Positions 12,960 through 25,550 are shown, counted from the stretch's first letter. The stretch is DNA of 64,000 nt from Holothuria scabra (GCA_037179385.1 CM074188.1:24507318-24571317), one strand, 5' to 3'. The notes: generated by a model from the sequence alone, not told the origin. Translations and numbers: made by a program.

Positions 12960-14350
12960 TCGCAGATGATCCCTATTGTTTTTGGTGGAGGTTTATTTTT
13001 ATTTATTTCCTACTGTTAAGTGGAAGTTTCTAGCAGTGTCTGGAACATGTGAGTTAAACAAAGGCTGTATGAGGGTCATTTGGGGACATAGTCTGAATGC
13101 ATTGGAGAAATCTTCAATGCCCACAAAGCAGAGGAATTGGTCAGTGGGGAACTTAATAAGTGTAAACTTTGAACAGATCAAGTGTTCTACATGATGCACA
13201 AAATTTCTTTTAGAGCATACGATCATTGTCTCTTTGATAACCTTAAAGAAAACATGAAAATAATGCTAAATTTAGTATCAAAGATTGTTAAAAGTACAGA
13301 CAAACCTTGTGCTGCTGCTACTGTCCTCATAGGGACATGTAAGTGGGAACTAAATAATTAAATACACCACAGGTAATTACAGTAGTTCTATAAAAAGAAC
13401 TAGATAAGTGATCATTTGAATCAAATACCCCTGAACATGCTTGAACTGTGATTTTCTAATTGAATGAATCAAATTGTAACTGACCCACCAGAGTCTGTGA
13501 AAATTGCAGGTCATGGTTGTCTCACCTAATTTATCACAGTTGACTGCCACAGTGTCTGACTCTTATTTAGCCCTCTCAGCAAGGCTTATTTTTCAGAAAG
13601 CACTGTAGTTCAGGTAATCAAAGCAAGCGTAATAGTATCTATTGTGTATCAAACGGAGGACACTTGACTTGTACTCTGTTATGGTGTTCCTTTAAACAGA
13701 CAGTTTTAATAAAGCAAATTACAAATCTTGTAAATTTTCTTTGCCCCTCCTTTCTTCCTATTTACACTTTGTAAAAAAGCCAAGGTTACACCTCTCTGTT
13801 GAGATGTCTCTATGTTCCAATGCATTGATGACTTAGGATGAGGGCTTGTTCTAACACTTACCTCAATGCAGTCAACTTTTTGGATCATAGAGACATCAGT
13901 ATGTGCAGAGGTGCCCCAAAATTTTGATTAAACTGAGCATGTTTTAAAAATAACTTTTTATCAATTTATTTGACAACATAGTTTACCAGCCTCATAACTG
14001 TGTGGGAGATTTCCCTTGTTTGTGGAGGTCAAAGGTTGGGGTCACAAGAGGGCAAAACCTTGAAGACATGACATTTTTATGTGGATAACTGTGTGGGGAT
14101 CTCATACTCAGCTTGTGAATTGCTCATATTTAGCATGTTGATGGTTTTTTTAGGTACCGGTAGATGCTCCCAATTGTTTTAAGTGAGGGTGAAAGGTCAT
14201 TTTGGGTCAGATAATCTCAAAAAGTTTTGTCCTTACTATTATGCCTCAATATTTGTGAGGGATCTCATGCTTGTCATTTGAGCATCCATGTTCATTATTA
14301 CAATATATCATATGGCAAGGAATCACTAAGCCTTTTGGCTCTCTAGTTCT
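12960..14350. repeat. Composite repeat (families H and I joined)
   Basis: The first part (to about 13830) matches 1020-1560 directly and 2940-3625 in reverse; the second part matches 3980-4520 directly. Small open frames inside are not conserved between copies. The largest repeat block of the left third of the window. Confidence 0.7.
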
Positions 14351-14994
14351 TCAGATGTGAAATGATGCAATATTTGTGCCTCAAATGTAATTAATGTTAT
14401 AGTGGCCACTGCTTCCTACCATTCCTTCCAAGCTTAAGTCATGGGTGGGGGAGGGGGATTCAACCCCCATTACCCTGACTTTCATCCTCAATTGTCTTCC
14501 AATTCAATGTCCCTCATTTGTGTTCATATTTTGGCTTTTGTACCATTACACAATACTTATCTTCCTGTTCATGACATACACGTTTTATGTTTTCAGTGTT
14601 GATTTCTTACTACAATGTATTGAATGTCAAGGCAGTAACTCTGCTCTTTCAAATAAAGTTTACTTGTCTTTTCCATTCATTAAGAAATCCTTTATTTTAC
14701 CTTTAAGTGTACCTGAAAGAAATGTTTTAAAATGAATGTGTTTTAAAATGCTGTAAAATGAATCTTATTCCTGTAACTCTCAATGTTATAGCTGGTTGCA
14801 TTGCTGAGATACTAAATGTTAAAATTTATTCACTTGAAACAAAACAGTCCATTATTTTATAATTTATGAATTCCTTATTTACCTGCTTTGTTTTCCTTTG
14901 AAGTAAAAAATGTTTTGAACGTATCGTTTGGTTGCATACAGTAGTACTGTATGCTGTACGAGGGGGGTTTTATTAATTACACACTGTAAAGAGT

Positions 14995-15255
14995 TATGAG
15001 TGTTATCACATATTGCTACAAGGTGCACTAACTTTCAGAAAAACAGAAATACAAAAACTGTTATTTGAGAAGTATGTACAAAAATGACATCACCAATTAT
15101 TGCAAAATGAACCGCTTTAAATTGAGTGAATAACTTACACATTTTATATGTCTGCTCTGGAATGTCCTATGAAGATAGGAGTTGGACTGTTTGAATTCAT
15201 TTTTTGTGCTCTGTCACATACATTTTTTAAATGTTAGACTTGAGGTAGACCTATA
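14995..15255. repeat. Dispersed repeat family G, copy 1
   Basis: Aligns with 42708-42970: GAGTGTTATCACA, CTACAAGGTGCACT, TTTAAATTGAGTGAATAA, GGAATGTCCTATGAAGAT and GACTTGAGGTAGAC. It ends about 100 bp before the first basigin-like exon found. Confidence 0.65.
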
Positions 15256-15356
15256 TGTATCACTTTTTGCACAAAGTTCCAATTAAAAGGCAGAAACAAA
15301 CTTTCTAGCAGGCAAGAATTCTCTACTGTTGACTTAACAATTTTGGACTCTTTCAG

Positions 15357-15659
15357 ATGGTGCTGTGATTAAATCAGATGAAGATCCCATAAGAGGTATT
15401 ACTGATAGAGATTATCACATTACTTGTGAGCAGGACCTACAAGATGGCAACCCTGCACCAGATCTGGAGTGGGAATTCAACAGAAACACCTTAAGTAACA
15501 GTTCTAAATACTCTGTGATAACTGATAAGAATGAGGACACATCAACCACTATCAGTATCCTTACGATAAAAAATGCTCAGTTAGAAGACCAAGGGATGTA
15601 CACTTGTCATGGCGACAACAGAGGGAGCAGTGCTACTATTGAACTAATACTTTCTTCAA
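15357..15659 (+). CDS. BSG: Basigin-like exon: Ig domain 1
   Basis: A 303-bp exon with acceptor ctctttcag before 15357 and donor GTGAGT from 15660; phase 1 at both ends. It encodes an Ig fold with the three core residues visible: Cys in HITCEQ, Trp in LEWEF and Cys in the DQGMYTCHG strand-F motif. A SNSSK sequon is a likely N-glycosylation site. The open frame runs past the donor to a stop at about 15727, which I read as intron. Confidence 0.88.
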
Positions 15660-18600
15660 GTGAGTATACACAAATCCAGACAGCATGTGATGGTCTGATT
15701 TCAGTCGGCCATAACTGGGGTCCGTGACCTTAAAATCTTTCAATTTCCTTGCTAACCTCTATCATGGATGGTTGTGCACTAATTTGTATCTTGAATTCTC
15801 CAATTTCATTATATATAAGGGTTTGAAATTCATGTAAACAATAAATAAAAAAGATTTTAGGCTGATGGACCCCACTAATGGTGGCCTACAGTCACTAAAA
15901 GCAAGTGCTAATCGGATTTGTTTATATTGTGACTGTCCTGTCATCTTTGCCTTTGTTACAATATTGCTACATTTTCAACCCTGTAGGGAGTAAAGCCTCA
16001 AACACACTGAGAGAATTGGGATTGGATTCCGATTCAATTTTTACGGCTGTCTGTTAAAACAATCTCAATCTCAGTTATGACAATCTCAATCTCAGTTATG
16101 AAAGGGCCAGAAATTTGCCAACCTTTGTAAATATGTAAGATGTGCCACAGGATTATGCAAAATTAAATTTTTTGCCAATTATTTTGTGACATCACAAAGA
16201 TACACAGAGTCTACTTCGGTCCTCACCTACCTCCTATCACCCTATGTATACCATTTATACCTATACATGCCATCTGGCAAACTAGTAACACAGTGGGAAC
16301 CCTACCAGCAGAGGGTGCCATACACCCTGTAACTTCGTGTTACAACTTCCTTCTGCATTTTGCCTAGCTCGTGTATAGATGTCGTTTTTTGGGGTTATCT
16401 GGGAACTATTGGATCATTTTTGGATTATTATTGGATTAATACTCTGTTTCCTGTTGGAACCTTTCTGTGATCCTCCTGACATTGTGGTGACCTTTTAAAA
16501 TGGTAGAGGTAGGGTGATAGGAGGTAGGTATCATCTCTCACAGACTCCCAAACCAGGGAGTTTTCAGCCTACCCTGTCTGATTAAAAAATGTATGTTGGG
16601 TTGATGTCACCTTAAGTGCAAGTCGTCCCATCCCATTCAGTTGTAGTTATATTAAAACACTTTACATGATCAGTTCTAGGCTCTTTCAATCAGTCTTTAT
16701 TTTTGACATAACCCCCCCCCCCCCCCCTCCCCCTTCATCACCTATTAGCCTGCCTGATATACTCACCACAGATTTTACAGTTTAAATGAAAGTAAAGCTT
16801 TGGTAAGTTGGAGGAATTTGGGAATGTTACCAGCTGTCCTTAAAGAGCAATTCCTGTATTTTCAGACAATTGTAATCCTTGTAAAACACTTTATTTCAGA
16901 TCTTGGTTATTGAATTCCTTTTATCCACCAGCCCCCCCCCTCCCCCGTAATTCAAATAGTTCATAAATCTGATTGTTTGTGGTTGTGTGTGGTCATGGTG
17001 GAATTATGATGTGGCTACTACTTTCCTTTTGGTGGGACCAAATGTTTGTGTTAAAACATGATGCTGTAATTTCCCTTTGTGTAAAATGCATAAGAAAGTA
17101 ATCTTAGAAATCTTAGAAATTTTATTGCTAGGTTGCTGCAGTAGTTTAATGTAAATCCAAAGATGGGGTTCAAATAATCCCCTGCATTAGAACTGTGTGT
17201 CCTACCCAAAGATGGATGAACTAAAGTAAGAAGGATGACAACTTTTTGTTGACTTTCAGGTGTCACTGTGACAATTACAGATGTAGAAGGCGACTTTATC
17301 TTGGCTGTAGGAACTAAAATTGGTTGCAAGGTTGAAGGTAATACCAATGATAATTACATCGAGTGGTTCAAGGGTGGAACCAAGCTCGTCCCAGGAAAGC
17401 AAGATTTAAATGGAGATGGAAATGATGATGTAGAGGTGACTGATGAGAACATCGTAGAGTTTCTGAGGAATGATGAAAATCTCATTGGAGAATATAAATG
17501 TACCAAAAATCTGACAAAGGGCGTTGAAGAATCTGGGATCCAAATGATTGGAAGTGAGTAGTAATATTTTTCATTCAAGAGTAAGATGGTTATTGCAGGG
17601 AATCATCTTTCCTATATTTCATTTCTTTTATGTTTTTTTTTTTTATTCCCAATGAAATCTGCATTCGTTATGCCATATTCACCGGGGAGACATATGGTCA
17701 CCTTTTGCTACATTTATATTGCATATCACTAGTGTGTCATGTGCTTCCCGAAGAAGTTTTAGCACTGCACCTTCATGACCCTCCCCCCCCCCATTAAAGT
17801 GATACTTTGTGTTTGACAAAAGGGAAATACATTAAATTATTCTGACGAAACTTTTTCACAGTACTTTTAAACAGTCTGTATGAACAATGAGGACAAATAA
17901 ACAATCCTCAAGGTGAAAATTCTGCCAAATTTTGCTCAATTTCCATTAAAGGGAAATGTTTCTTCTAATTTACAAGGAAATTTCATCTTTTTAAGTCCAA
18001 TATTTATCGGCAAAGAGTGGTAGCCTCCTTTTCAAGAAATAAGTTTCCCCCAGATAGAAATCAAGTTGTTTGTTGCTCAAGAATAACTGGTTCACCCAAA
18101 CTTCCAACATTTCAAAAGAGGCAACTTCCATAAATTTTCTTGTGCATAATAGTTTGAGGAGATGAAGCTGTTGCTGGGGTTTATTGTTGGGACCGAATGG
18201 TTTGAAAATGACTAGAGCTATTTACTTTTAATGCTATTTGGGAGCATTTTAAACTCAATATTTGGCCTAGAATAACAACAGAAAATACAAAAAATCAACA
18301 ATGAGAGGCAGCAAACTTTATCCCACTTTATCTGCACCAGTCAGTATCCCAACCAATATAAAGATGCACTGCACCAGACGTGGTAATGGTAAATACCACT
18401 ATAATACTTGGTTTGTTATGCAAATGACTATGCTAGATTTTTCAACCAGACCTTCTTTGGTTTTAATGCAAAAATATAATGGAGAAAACTTGAAGAGAAA
18501 AACTGTGCTTTTTCAAAACTATGCTAACAATCCACAGGACTATCCATCATTATAACCAAATGTCCAAATACTGTGAGAGTTTGGGTACTCTCAAGTTTAT

Positions 18601-21600
18601 AGTAACACAAAGGCCTCAGTGTCAGTGTGGGTGATTCAAATTCTTCCCACAGGAAACAGTTTGGTTCATGAAATGTGACACATGGATTGTTGTTTAAACG
18701 TTCGAAGTATCATTACTGTGCAGGTTGAATATTTCTTGTAATCTTGTGACATAAGTGTTAGAAAGGGCATAGTGACAACTCTCTGTTGGGGAAGACCATG
18801 TCTAAATACCCCAAGCACCAATTTTTTCTCAAGGAACTGACGTGTAAGAACACTTTCTGTTTTACTTAGTATAAAGTAAACGCCATGTGTAGGCCTACTC
18901 CGTTGGTATTCAACCAACATAGTCTGGCATTTTGCATTTTAAAGAGGAAGACCCTCTTACCAGGAATTCGCTATCTATATGTTGGCTATATATGAGCTAG
19001 GTAATATTTCAAATTCCACATGCCCTACCACAAAAACCATATAGGGCCTACACCTACTGCACCATGGAAAATAGCTTGTGTGACGTATTGAATATTCATT
19101 TAAACTCAGGTAGGTGTGGCTTAAGCAGCTTATAATTACAAAGCATTTGTCAAAAGAGCTTGCAAACTTTTCAGAATTTTGCGGCCTATTCTCTGAATTT
19201 GAGCACTTTTATTGTCATGATCTATCAAATTATGAGAGATTTCAACCATGATAAACAAAAAACACTACATATTTCCTTTTTGTAAAACACAAAGAATCAC
19301 TGTAATGTGAAATTTGGGCACCCCAAAGGAAAATGTGATCATTTGAAGGAAATGTCTCTTCTTTTATATGTTTTTGTACATAAAAGTGAAGGAAAAAGTT
19401 GGGTTGAGTTAACTCCCTTCCCATAGAACAAATTTTTTTCAGCCATTGTCCTTGTGACAATTTTGAAGCCCTGGTAACTGGGACATCATTTAAAAAGCTT
19501 CCTTATCTCAAATTTTGGTGGTGGACAAAGCTCATTCCACATAGGTCATAGAAGTCTTATACTTCATAGCTTGTATGATACTGTAAATGTTTGAGCTATT
19601 TGAAGCAAAAAAGTTGAACATGAGTGTAATAAAGTCAGCTGCATGTTTTATCCAGTTTTTTTTTCTCCAGAACTCCATTAAATAGAATGTTTTGGGGGAA
19701 TGATTTTAATCAACATGGTTAATCTGTTCACAGCTGCGATCGACATTGATGTGCCGAAGTCGATTAAAGTCAGTGAAGGGGAGGACGGTGACATAATCTG
19801 TAAGGCCATCTCCATTCCTGAGGCAGAAATCACTTTTTATGATGATGAGGGGGAACTCATTGATGGTACAGAAGAAAAGTATGACATTGGGTCAAAAACA
19901 CCCCTACAGGCTCATGAAGTCATCCGTGTTCTCACCATCAAAGATGTTCAGCCAGAAGATCGGCATAGAAATTTCACGTGCACTGCTTCAAATCGTGCTA
20001 CAGAGCAGTCAGAGGTTATCATCCTCCGTATCAGAGGTTGGTTACTCTTTCTATTCACGTAACAGCTAAGTCCCAAATGATAGATGACACTTTGGTTCCT
20101 TGCGTTAGCAAAAGGAACCTATGTAGTCAGCTTGGCGTGTGTGTGTGTGTGTGCGTGTGTGTGTGTGTCTGTGATGCTATCTTGGGTACGCTGTAACTCG
20201 ACAAGGGAAAGTTGGATTCAATTGAAACTTGGTATATAGAAGTTCCATAGTTTGAAGGTGTGCCATATTGTTTTTGGTGGAGGTCAAAGGTCATTTGGGG
20301 TCACCAGAGGTCAAAAACTAAAAACCTTCTCAACCTGATATTTCAAGGCAGGAAACTTGGATAGATGTCATACTTGGTGTGTTGGTATGTTATTGTGTAA
20401 GGATGAAATCTGATATGTTTGGTGAAGGTCAAGAGGTCATCTGGGGTCACCAGGGGTCAAACACTGAAAAACGTTTCAACACAGTATTTTAAGGTAAAAA
20501 GGACATTTCAAATCAATCTGTGTTGGTTAAGGTCAAAGGTAATCAAGGTCACTGGAGGTCAACCACTGGAAATGTTATTTAGAAAATGTTGTAAGCTAGA
20601 TAAAGATAGGTTCAATAAATTTTTTATGTCACCTGGTTTTGCCTGCTTAGACACCCAAACACCTTAGAAATTTGGCCTTTACATTCATTCAGTAATGATA
20701 ACTTTGGGTTGTACACAGATTTTGGATCATTCAAAGTTGTAAGAGGGCAGTAACTGAAATCTGTAGATTTCAATGAGCACAGGTCACACTGCATTAAACT
20801 GGTCTCTCTGCCAGTGGAAGCAGTGCATGGATTATTCAGTATGTCTCTTTAATACTGCTCTGCTCTGTGGTGTAACCTAATCCTCATTCAATTATCACAC
20901 CCCATTAATCACTTGCTTTCTGCTTAACTGCTGAATAAACCCTGTTTTCTGTGTAGAGATAGCAAACAGGACAAATGGTAGATTGTTTTAAAGTACTAAC
21001 AAGTTTTATTTGAGAGCAGGTAAAAATAACTTATGAGAGAAGTAGAAGGGGTATTTTTCTTTCTCTAACCACATTGTGTATTGTTTGTTGGTGATAATAT
21101 CAAGTTTGATTACAAACATAAATACATATGGAAATAAGGAAATGTTTATGAAGGATCACCAAGCATTATACAAGTTGAATGTAAGTTAGGCCACAAAGAT
21201 TTAATCATGGATATCATGTAATATAAGTACTAAAATACCCCTTGTGAAGATGTTACAAACATTGAGTATGAGCTTTCGCTTCGCTCTATTTTGAAGACTG
21301 GCTGTACACTAGTTCATATAATATCCAGCAAGGAACCACAGTGCCCATTGGGCTCTTGTTATTATTTAATTTTCCTTTTCTGTCATCAACATATTTACCA
21401 CTTGTTCCATTTAAAGCCAAACCGTTTCATTTACTGAGCTTTAAAGTCCATTCAAGTGAGATTTTTTTTTTCTGACTTAACCCTTCCGTTGTTTGGGTCC
21501 TTTTGGACCCATACGGAGAGTGCGGCTGTCACCCATCTTTACTGTTTCACTCGGAGCTCGAAACTGCGAGTAGCTACCCGAAAATTCGGCCACAACAATG

Positions 21601-24600
21601 AGAGAGACAATAGTTTAAGGTCACGGGGTCAATAACCTAGGGAAGCTGATGCAGGGCATGCTACGTCTGCTTTTCCACCCACTCCCGAGGCGCGCAACTA
21701 TGCCCCAATTGGAGCACAATGGTAAAGGGTTAAAGTGTTTAAAACAAAACTATGATTTAAGTTATCAGCAAAATTGTGAAGCATAGGCGTGGCAAAAATG
21801 AAGTCACTTCTTGCATACACCTTAGTGATTTCTACATGTATTGCGAAAATTGAGAGAGCAAAAGAGGAGTTTCATCCCCTGGACCCCACCCATTGAGGTA
21901 ATGGCTTGTGCACTCTCTACACACAGTGGATCATCTGCTAAGTAGGTTTCACTTTCTGCATGAAGGCTGATTTCTTCTTTGTTCATCTGTCATGTGACCT
22001 TAACTGAACACAAGAATGACCCCTTTCTCCATTGTTAGGGCTTCCCATTCTCTCCAGGTCAGTGTTTCCACTAAACAGCTATGACTTGATTTTGATGCAA
22101 TGGCTTATCAATTTGGCTCACCGAAGTTTGTGGGTATAAAGAAAGAGAAAAGTTCAGTTCCATTAAACTGGAATTTACAGTGAGTCAAATAAACTCATTG
22201 TAAATTTTTGACCCAGTGTTTAAGGTGCAAACTGTACACAGAAGTACAATTCATCCTCAAGCCTGTGAGGGCGCTTACAGTTATGTGTCCTGTTTTAGAC
22301 ATGATAGCCAACCAAAATGACATGAAATGTTAAAGAGGCAAGTAGAGCTTGACAAAGAATATTAATTAAACTTTTGTTAGAGAATTTTGTTTTCCCTTTT
22401 TTGACCAATTACTTACCAGAATCAAGAGACATGATGATGAGTTCTTTCAAGTGAGAAGGAACATTAATTACTCTTGAATGAGAATTTTCAATTTTGTTTG
22501 TTTAACAAATCTGTTTAACACAGATGCAAGAATAGACATCCTCACCCTTAAGATTACCAATCACAATGTCAGACTATGATGGCAGAGGTGTTTTTTTGTA
22601 GTTTTAACTGAAAGTATGATTGTGGGGCAGACTTAAAGTCACAGAAAACTTGTAAAAAATAAAACAATGGTGTCATTCAATGAGGATGTTTAGGGAATCT
22701 GAAAATTTATCACATCTAATGGCATGTGTGCTACTTCTGAAAACAGTGGTCCTTCTGAATGCTAACCAACTTCATATATTTTTTTTCTTTATTACAAACA
22801 AACAAACATTAAATAAATCTTATTTTATGTATAATTAATTGACCAACCAGACATTCCTCAACTTCCAAACTTCTCTTTCAGACCGACTCGCTGCCCTCTG
22901 GCCCTTTATAGGAATTGTTTCAGAGGTAATAATTCTCATCATCATTATACTCATCCATGAGGCTTGCACTAAAGGAGAGGATATTGGAGAGGTTGATGAT
23001 GATGAAGAAGATCATCTCCTGTAAGTGTGATGATGAATCTTTTTTCTTGTTAAACAGACCAGTTACGAGTTTCTCCATGGAGCAATGGGTAACACTTTTA
23101 TGTGTGTTAAGAATTGATGGAGGGATGTTAACACATGTTAAAACAGGGTGCAATGCTCGGCCGGTGCAGCGCTCGGATGTTTTGCTACCGGTTGAACTGA
23201 ACAGAAAGGTTGATCACGGGGGTGCAGATATAAACTTCGAAATGGTCTGTTGTCAGTCACTCATACAACTCCTTCCTTTGTTATATGATTCCCATACAAA
23301 TAAAATTCCAGTCTAGTTTGTTCCTCTCCTTTTGTCCTATATACCTATGAATTACCCTAATTACTTGCAATTCCACAGGCAAAAACTTCTTAGCACAGAA
23401 CCCAGGTAAGTTTGGGGAATTGCACAATCACTTCCTCCTCCCCATCCCCCTCCCAGAACAACCCTCATCTCTGCAGTTTTCCCAAGCAAATCTCACTTAC
23501 AACAATAACCCTTGTGATCATCTCCATCCCAACACTAGAAATAATAAAAAAATGTCTTGGGGAGAATTGTACAGATGGGAGAAATGTTGTAGGAAGTTTT
23601 TGAGACAATGGGAAACTCTTTGGGGACATATTTCAATGTAGGGAGTCAATTGGATTCAGAATGGTAGCATTCCCCATTGCTTGCAAACTAAACATGCTTA
23701 GTAAAACTAACTCCCATTTCTATGACCAGTTTCATAAATGGAAAATGTAAAGAATCTTTCTGTTGGAAATAGTATTATCATTGTGGGCTTGCTAGGATGA
23801 TGTTGATGATGTTAATATGGTATAACCATATGTTGGACTTAAGAAAAATAACTTCAAAATTAAAGTATCTTTAATAAATCTAAGATTGTTTTGAAAGTAT
23901 ACAATTATTTCTTCATTACAGATAGCCTTAAGTAAAATTAATTCATACCTTTTTGGAATGATTTCCACCATTTTGTGAGAGGTTCTAACCAACAATGGAA
24001 GCTGTGCAATTTGGCTCATAGGTCACTTTGATATTGCCCAATGGGAGAGGGCCTAGCTACCTTAGGAAGGAGCTCTTGTGTTGCAGTACTCTACAGATGC
24101 AATGATGCTCCCAACCCCATTGCTTAATCAAATATAGATGCAAGGATCATTGAAATGCAGCACTTGAGAATGAAAGGGCAGCCCCAAGTTGCTCAAAACA
24201 CTGGTGTTCCTCAAGGAGACCAGTCATGTGGAGTACCTGAAATTCCAGAATGTTGGCTGTTAGAGTAGAATCACTCCCATTGGCTCATTTTATTGAGAAA
24301 TTTGGCAATTGTTTTTTCTCTCTTAAACCTTTTTCACAACCCTCCAAATCATATTCGTGACCCTCAAAGGGTTGTGGCTTCTATTTTTGCCAACCACAAC
24401 TGTAGAAGATGTCTGTACCAACCAATTGTCCAATCAAGTTCACTTCTCATCTGGACTTTTCACCAATGGCCCAAGCAAAAAGATAAATAGTGTGCACAAT
24501 TTTGGGAGGCAAAATTGTCATGATTTGTCAGATAACCGTCTCATCAGTAATGTTTACATGAAATACCACTTTCTGTTTTTTCATCCAGGCAAAAGGATCG

Positions 24601-24655
24601 TACGATAACAAGAGATGGTGAGAGAGAGACAAGGATGCGTGGAACAAACAATTGA
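15357..24655 (+). CDS. BSG: Basigin/neuroplastin-family Ig membrane protein (six exons, 5' end missing)
   Basis: Coding exons at 15357-15659, 17260-17553, 19734-20036, 22882-23020, 23379-23405 and 24589-24655 join in frame to 377 residues and a TGA stop. Order of parts: three Ig-like domains, one transmembrane helix, and an acidic then basic cytoplasmic tail. The segment starting RLAALWPFIGIVSEV, with a glutamate inside the membrane helix, is the hallmark of basigin, neuroplastin and embigin. In that family it serves as chaperone for monocarboxylate transporters and as a subunit of plasma-membrane calcium pumps. The tail has DDDEEDHLL and ends RMRGTNN, resembling the RQRN-type ends of vertebrate basigin and neuroplastin. 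Potential N-glycosylation sites occur in each Ig domain (NSS, NLT, NFT). The Ig introns are all phase 1. The signal-peptide exon was not found and lies upstream of 15357 or outside the window. Family assignment is firm; basigin versus neuroplastin orthology is inference, since one invertebrate gene may be co-orthologous to both. Confidence 0.9.
15690..15935. repeat. Dispersed repeat family F, copy in first basigin-like intron
   Basis: The segment from GATGGTCTGATTTCAGTCGG to CACTAATGGTGGCCTACAGT aligns with 46170-46430. It begins about 30 bp after the Ig1 exon donor. Confidence 0.7.
16224..16530. repeat. 307-bp element with 20-bp terminal inverted repeats
   Basis: CACCTACCTCCTATCACCCT at 16224-16243 is the reverse complement, with one mismatch, of AGGGTGATAGGAGGTAGGTA at 16511-16530. 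Likely a MITE in the first intron of the basigin-like gene; no second copy was seen. Confidence 0.65.
17260..17553 (+). CDS. BSG: Basigin-like exon: Ig domain 2
   Basis: A 294-bp phase 1-1 exon with acceptor gactttcag ending at 17259 and donor GTGAGT from 17554. Core Ig residues are present: Cys in KIGCKVEG, Trp in YIEWFKGG and Cys in GEYKCTKN. The domain is short and acidic, with a DLNGDGNDDVEV stretch between the strands, and has an NLT sequon. It resembles the C2-type first Ig domain of short basigin. Confidence 0.9.
19734..20036 (+). CDS. BSG: Basigin-like exon: Ig domain 3 (membrane-proximal)
   Basis: A 303-bp phase 1-1 exon with acceptor ctgttcacag ending at 19733 and donor GTTGGT from 20037. 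Cysteines lie in DIICKAIS and NFTCTASN, and strand F has the PEDRHRNFTC pattern. The core Trp expected on strand C is replaced (EITFYDDEGEL). The domain ends ILRIR and joins directly to the RLAALWPF juxtamembrane sequence through a split Asp codon, as in vertebrate basigin where LRVRS precedes HLAALWPF. Confidence 0.9.
20137..20178. repeat. (GT)n microsatellite
   Basis: An almost pure GT run of about 40 bp with single CG/CT interruptions, 100 bp after the Ig3 exon. Confidence 0.95.
20225..20575. repeat. Dispersed copy of the AGGTCA-rich repeat in a basigin-like intron
   Basis: Three diverged units in the intron after Ig3. It contains AGGTCAAAGGTCA at 20281-20293, GGGTCACCAGAGGTCA at 20298-20313, AGGTCAAGAGGTCA at 20426-20439, GGGTCACCAGGGGTCA at 20444-20459 and AGGTCACTGGAGGTCA at 20546-20561. 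Confidence 0.8.
21481..21729. mobile_element. TTAA-flanked piggyBac-type MITE in basigin-like intron
   Basis: 249 bp, TTAA at 21477-21480 and 21730-21733, ends CCCTTCCGTTGTTTGGG and CAATGGTAAAGGG. It aligns over its whole length with the copy at 61960-62210. It lies in the intron between the Ig3 and transmembrane exons. Confidence 0.85.
22882..23020 (+). CDS. BSG: Basigin-like exon: transmembrane helix and acidic tail
   Basis: A 139-bp exon after acceptor ttctctttcag (AG at 22880-22881), with donor GTAAGT from 23021. It encodes a helix of about 20 hydrophobic residues with the diagnostic internal Glu (GIVSEVIILI), then HEACTKGED and the acidic run DDDEEDHL. Reading through the donor would give an immediate TAA, so an intron-retaining transcript would encode a form ending ...DHLL. 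The splice uses phase 2. Confidence 0.92.
23379..23405 (+). CDS. BSG: Basigin-like 27-bp microexon in the cytoplasmic tail
   Basis: A 27-bp exon is bounded by acceptor ttccacag (AG at 23377-23378) and donor GTAAGT (from 23406). Its phase 2 in, phase 2 out fits the exons on both sides and adds about nine residues (QKLLSTEP). A multiple of three means it could be skipped without breaking the frame. Support comes only from splice signals and frame. Confidence 0.7.
24589..24655 (+). CDS. BSG: Basigin-like terminal coding exon
   Basis: It follows acceptor tttttcatccag (AG at 24587-24588). In phase 2 it reads RQKDRTITRDG...RMRGTNN and stops at TGA 24653-24655. The basic, Asn-rich end resembles vertebrate neuroplastin/basigin C termini. 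The 3' UTR follows. A candidate poly(A) signal AATAAA is at 25551-25556, about 0.9 kb downstream. Confidence 0.75.
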
Positions 24656-25550
24656 TCCAGCGAGTGGCTAGGATTGAGCTCTGGGGTGTTTGAAGTCTTG
24701 GATATGAGAAAATTGTCAATGTTTTGCAACAAAGCTAAGAATGCAATAATTGTGTGTTACTGTTGAAATTATTATGTCTTCTGATTTTAAAGTGTGCATC
24801 TTCAGTGGTCAGGTCACAATTGGTTGTTTTGTTTATAGTGGATGTGTTACTATGGAAACTGGTTCCTGGAGGTGGGATGGTGATGGTGGTTTTTTATGAT
24901 GTGATGTAAAATTCAAGTTGGTTTAAGATTCACCTTGAAAGCTACCAATAAGAAAAGGAGAATCTTTATAGAAAAACAAGGATGGAGCCAAAGTATTGAA
25001 AGAGTATTTAAGAAGGATTAGTCAGGTGAAAATATCGAGACATAAATCAGTACTTTCCAAGATTTAATTCTTGTTTGGCTTGGCAATGGTTTCTTATCTT
25101 TTCTGGGAATACTAACTAGTAAGGAGGGAGAAGTTATTCAACCTTTGCCAAATTGCCAAATTTACCTCTTATTTGGCTTCGGAAACTTTCAGCTTTGTAC
25201 ATACTTAATGTCGGTTACAACTTGCAAGTCATACACTCTCTGCCAAATTTCTACAGGACAACTGTTGAATATGTGCGGGTAAGATGAACGGCGCTGAAGA
25301 AAGGGCATTCCACTTCGTAGTACTTTCTGCTGATGACAAATGAAGTCAAGAATGTAAAGAGAGCTGCCCCAAAACTCTTTTGACGTATAATTATGCTCTA
25401 TTTATCAGAAATCAATTTGTCTTGTTATATAGGAATGTTCAGTTGTTGGTTTAAATTGTTGGGATTTTTGAAAAAAAAAGTTTTGAGGGTATCCTTAGTG
25501 CCAGAAAGGATTGCATTAGTTTACTGTGTGTGCTGGTCAGAATGATAAGG

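Noticed and set aside
12657..13226. Overlapping open frames of 72-83 codons on both strands
   Set aside because: They lie in repeat sequence whose other copies do not keep the frames open.
23412..23641. Plus-strand frames after the basigin-like microexon
   Set aside because: They start after a strong GTAAGT donor and lack conserved sequence; taken as intron.
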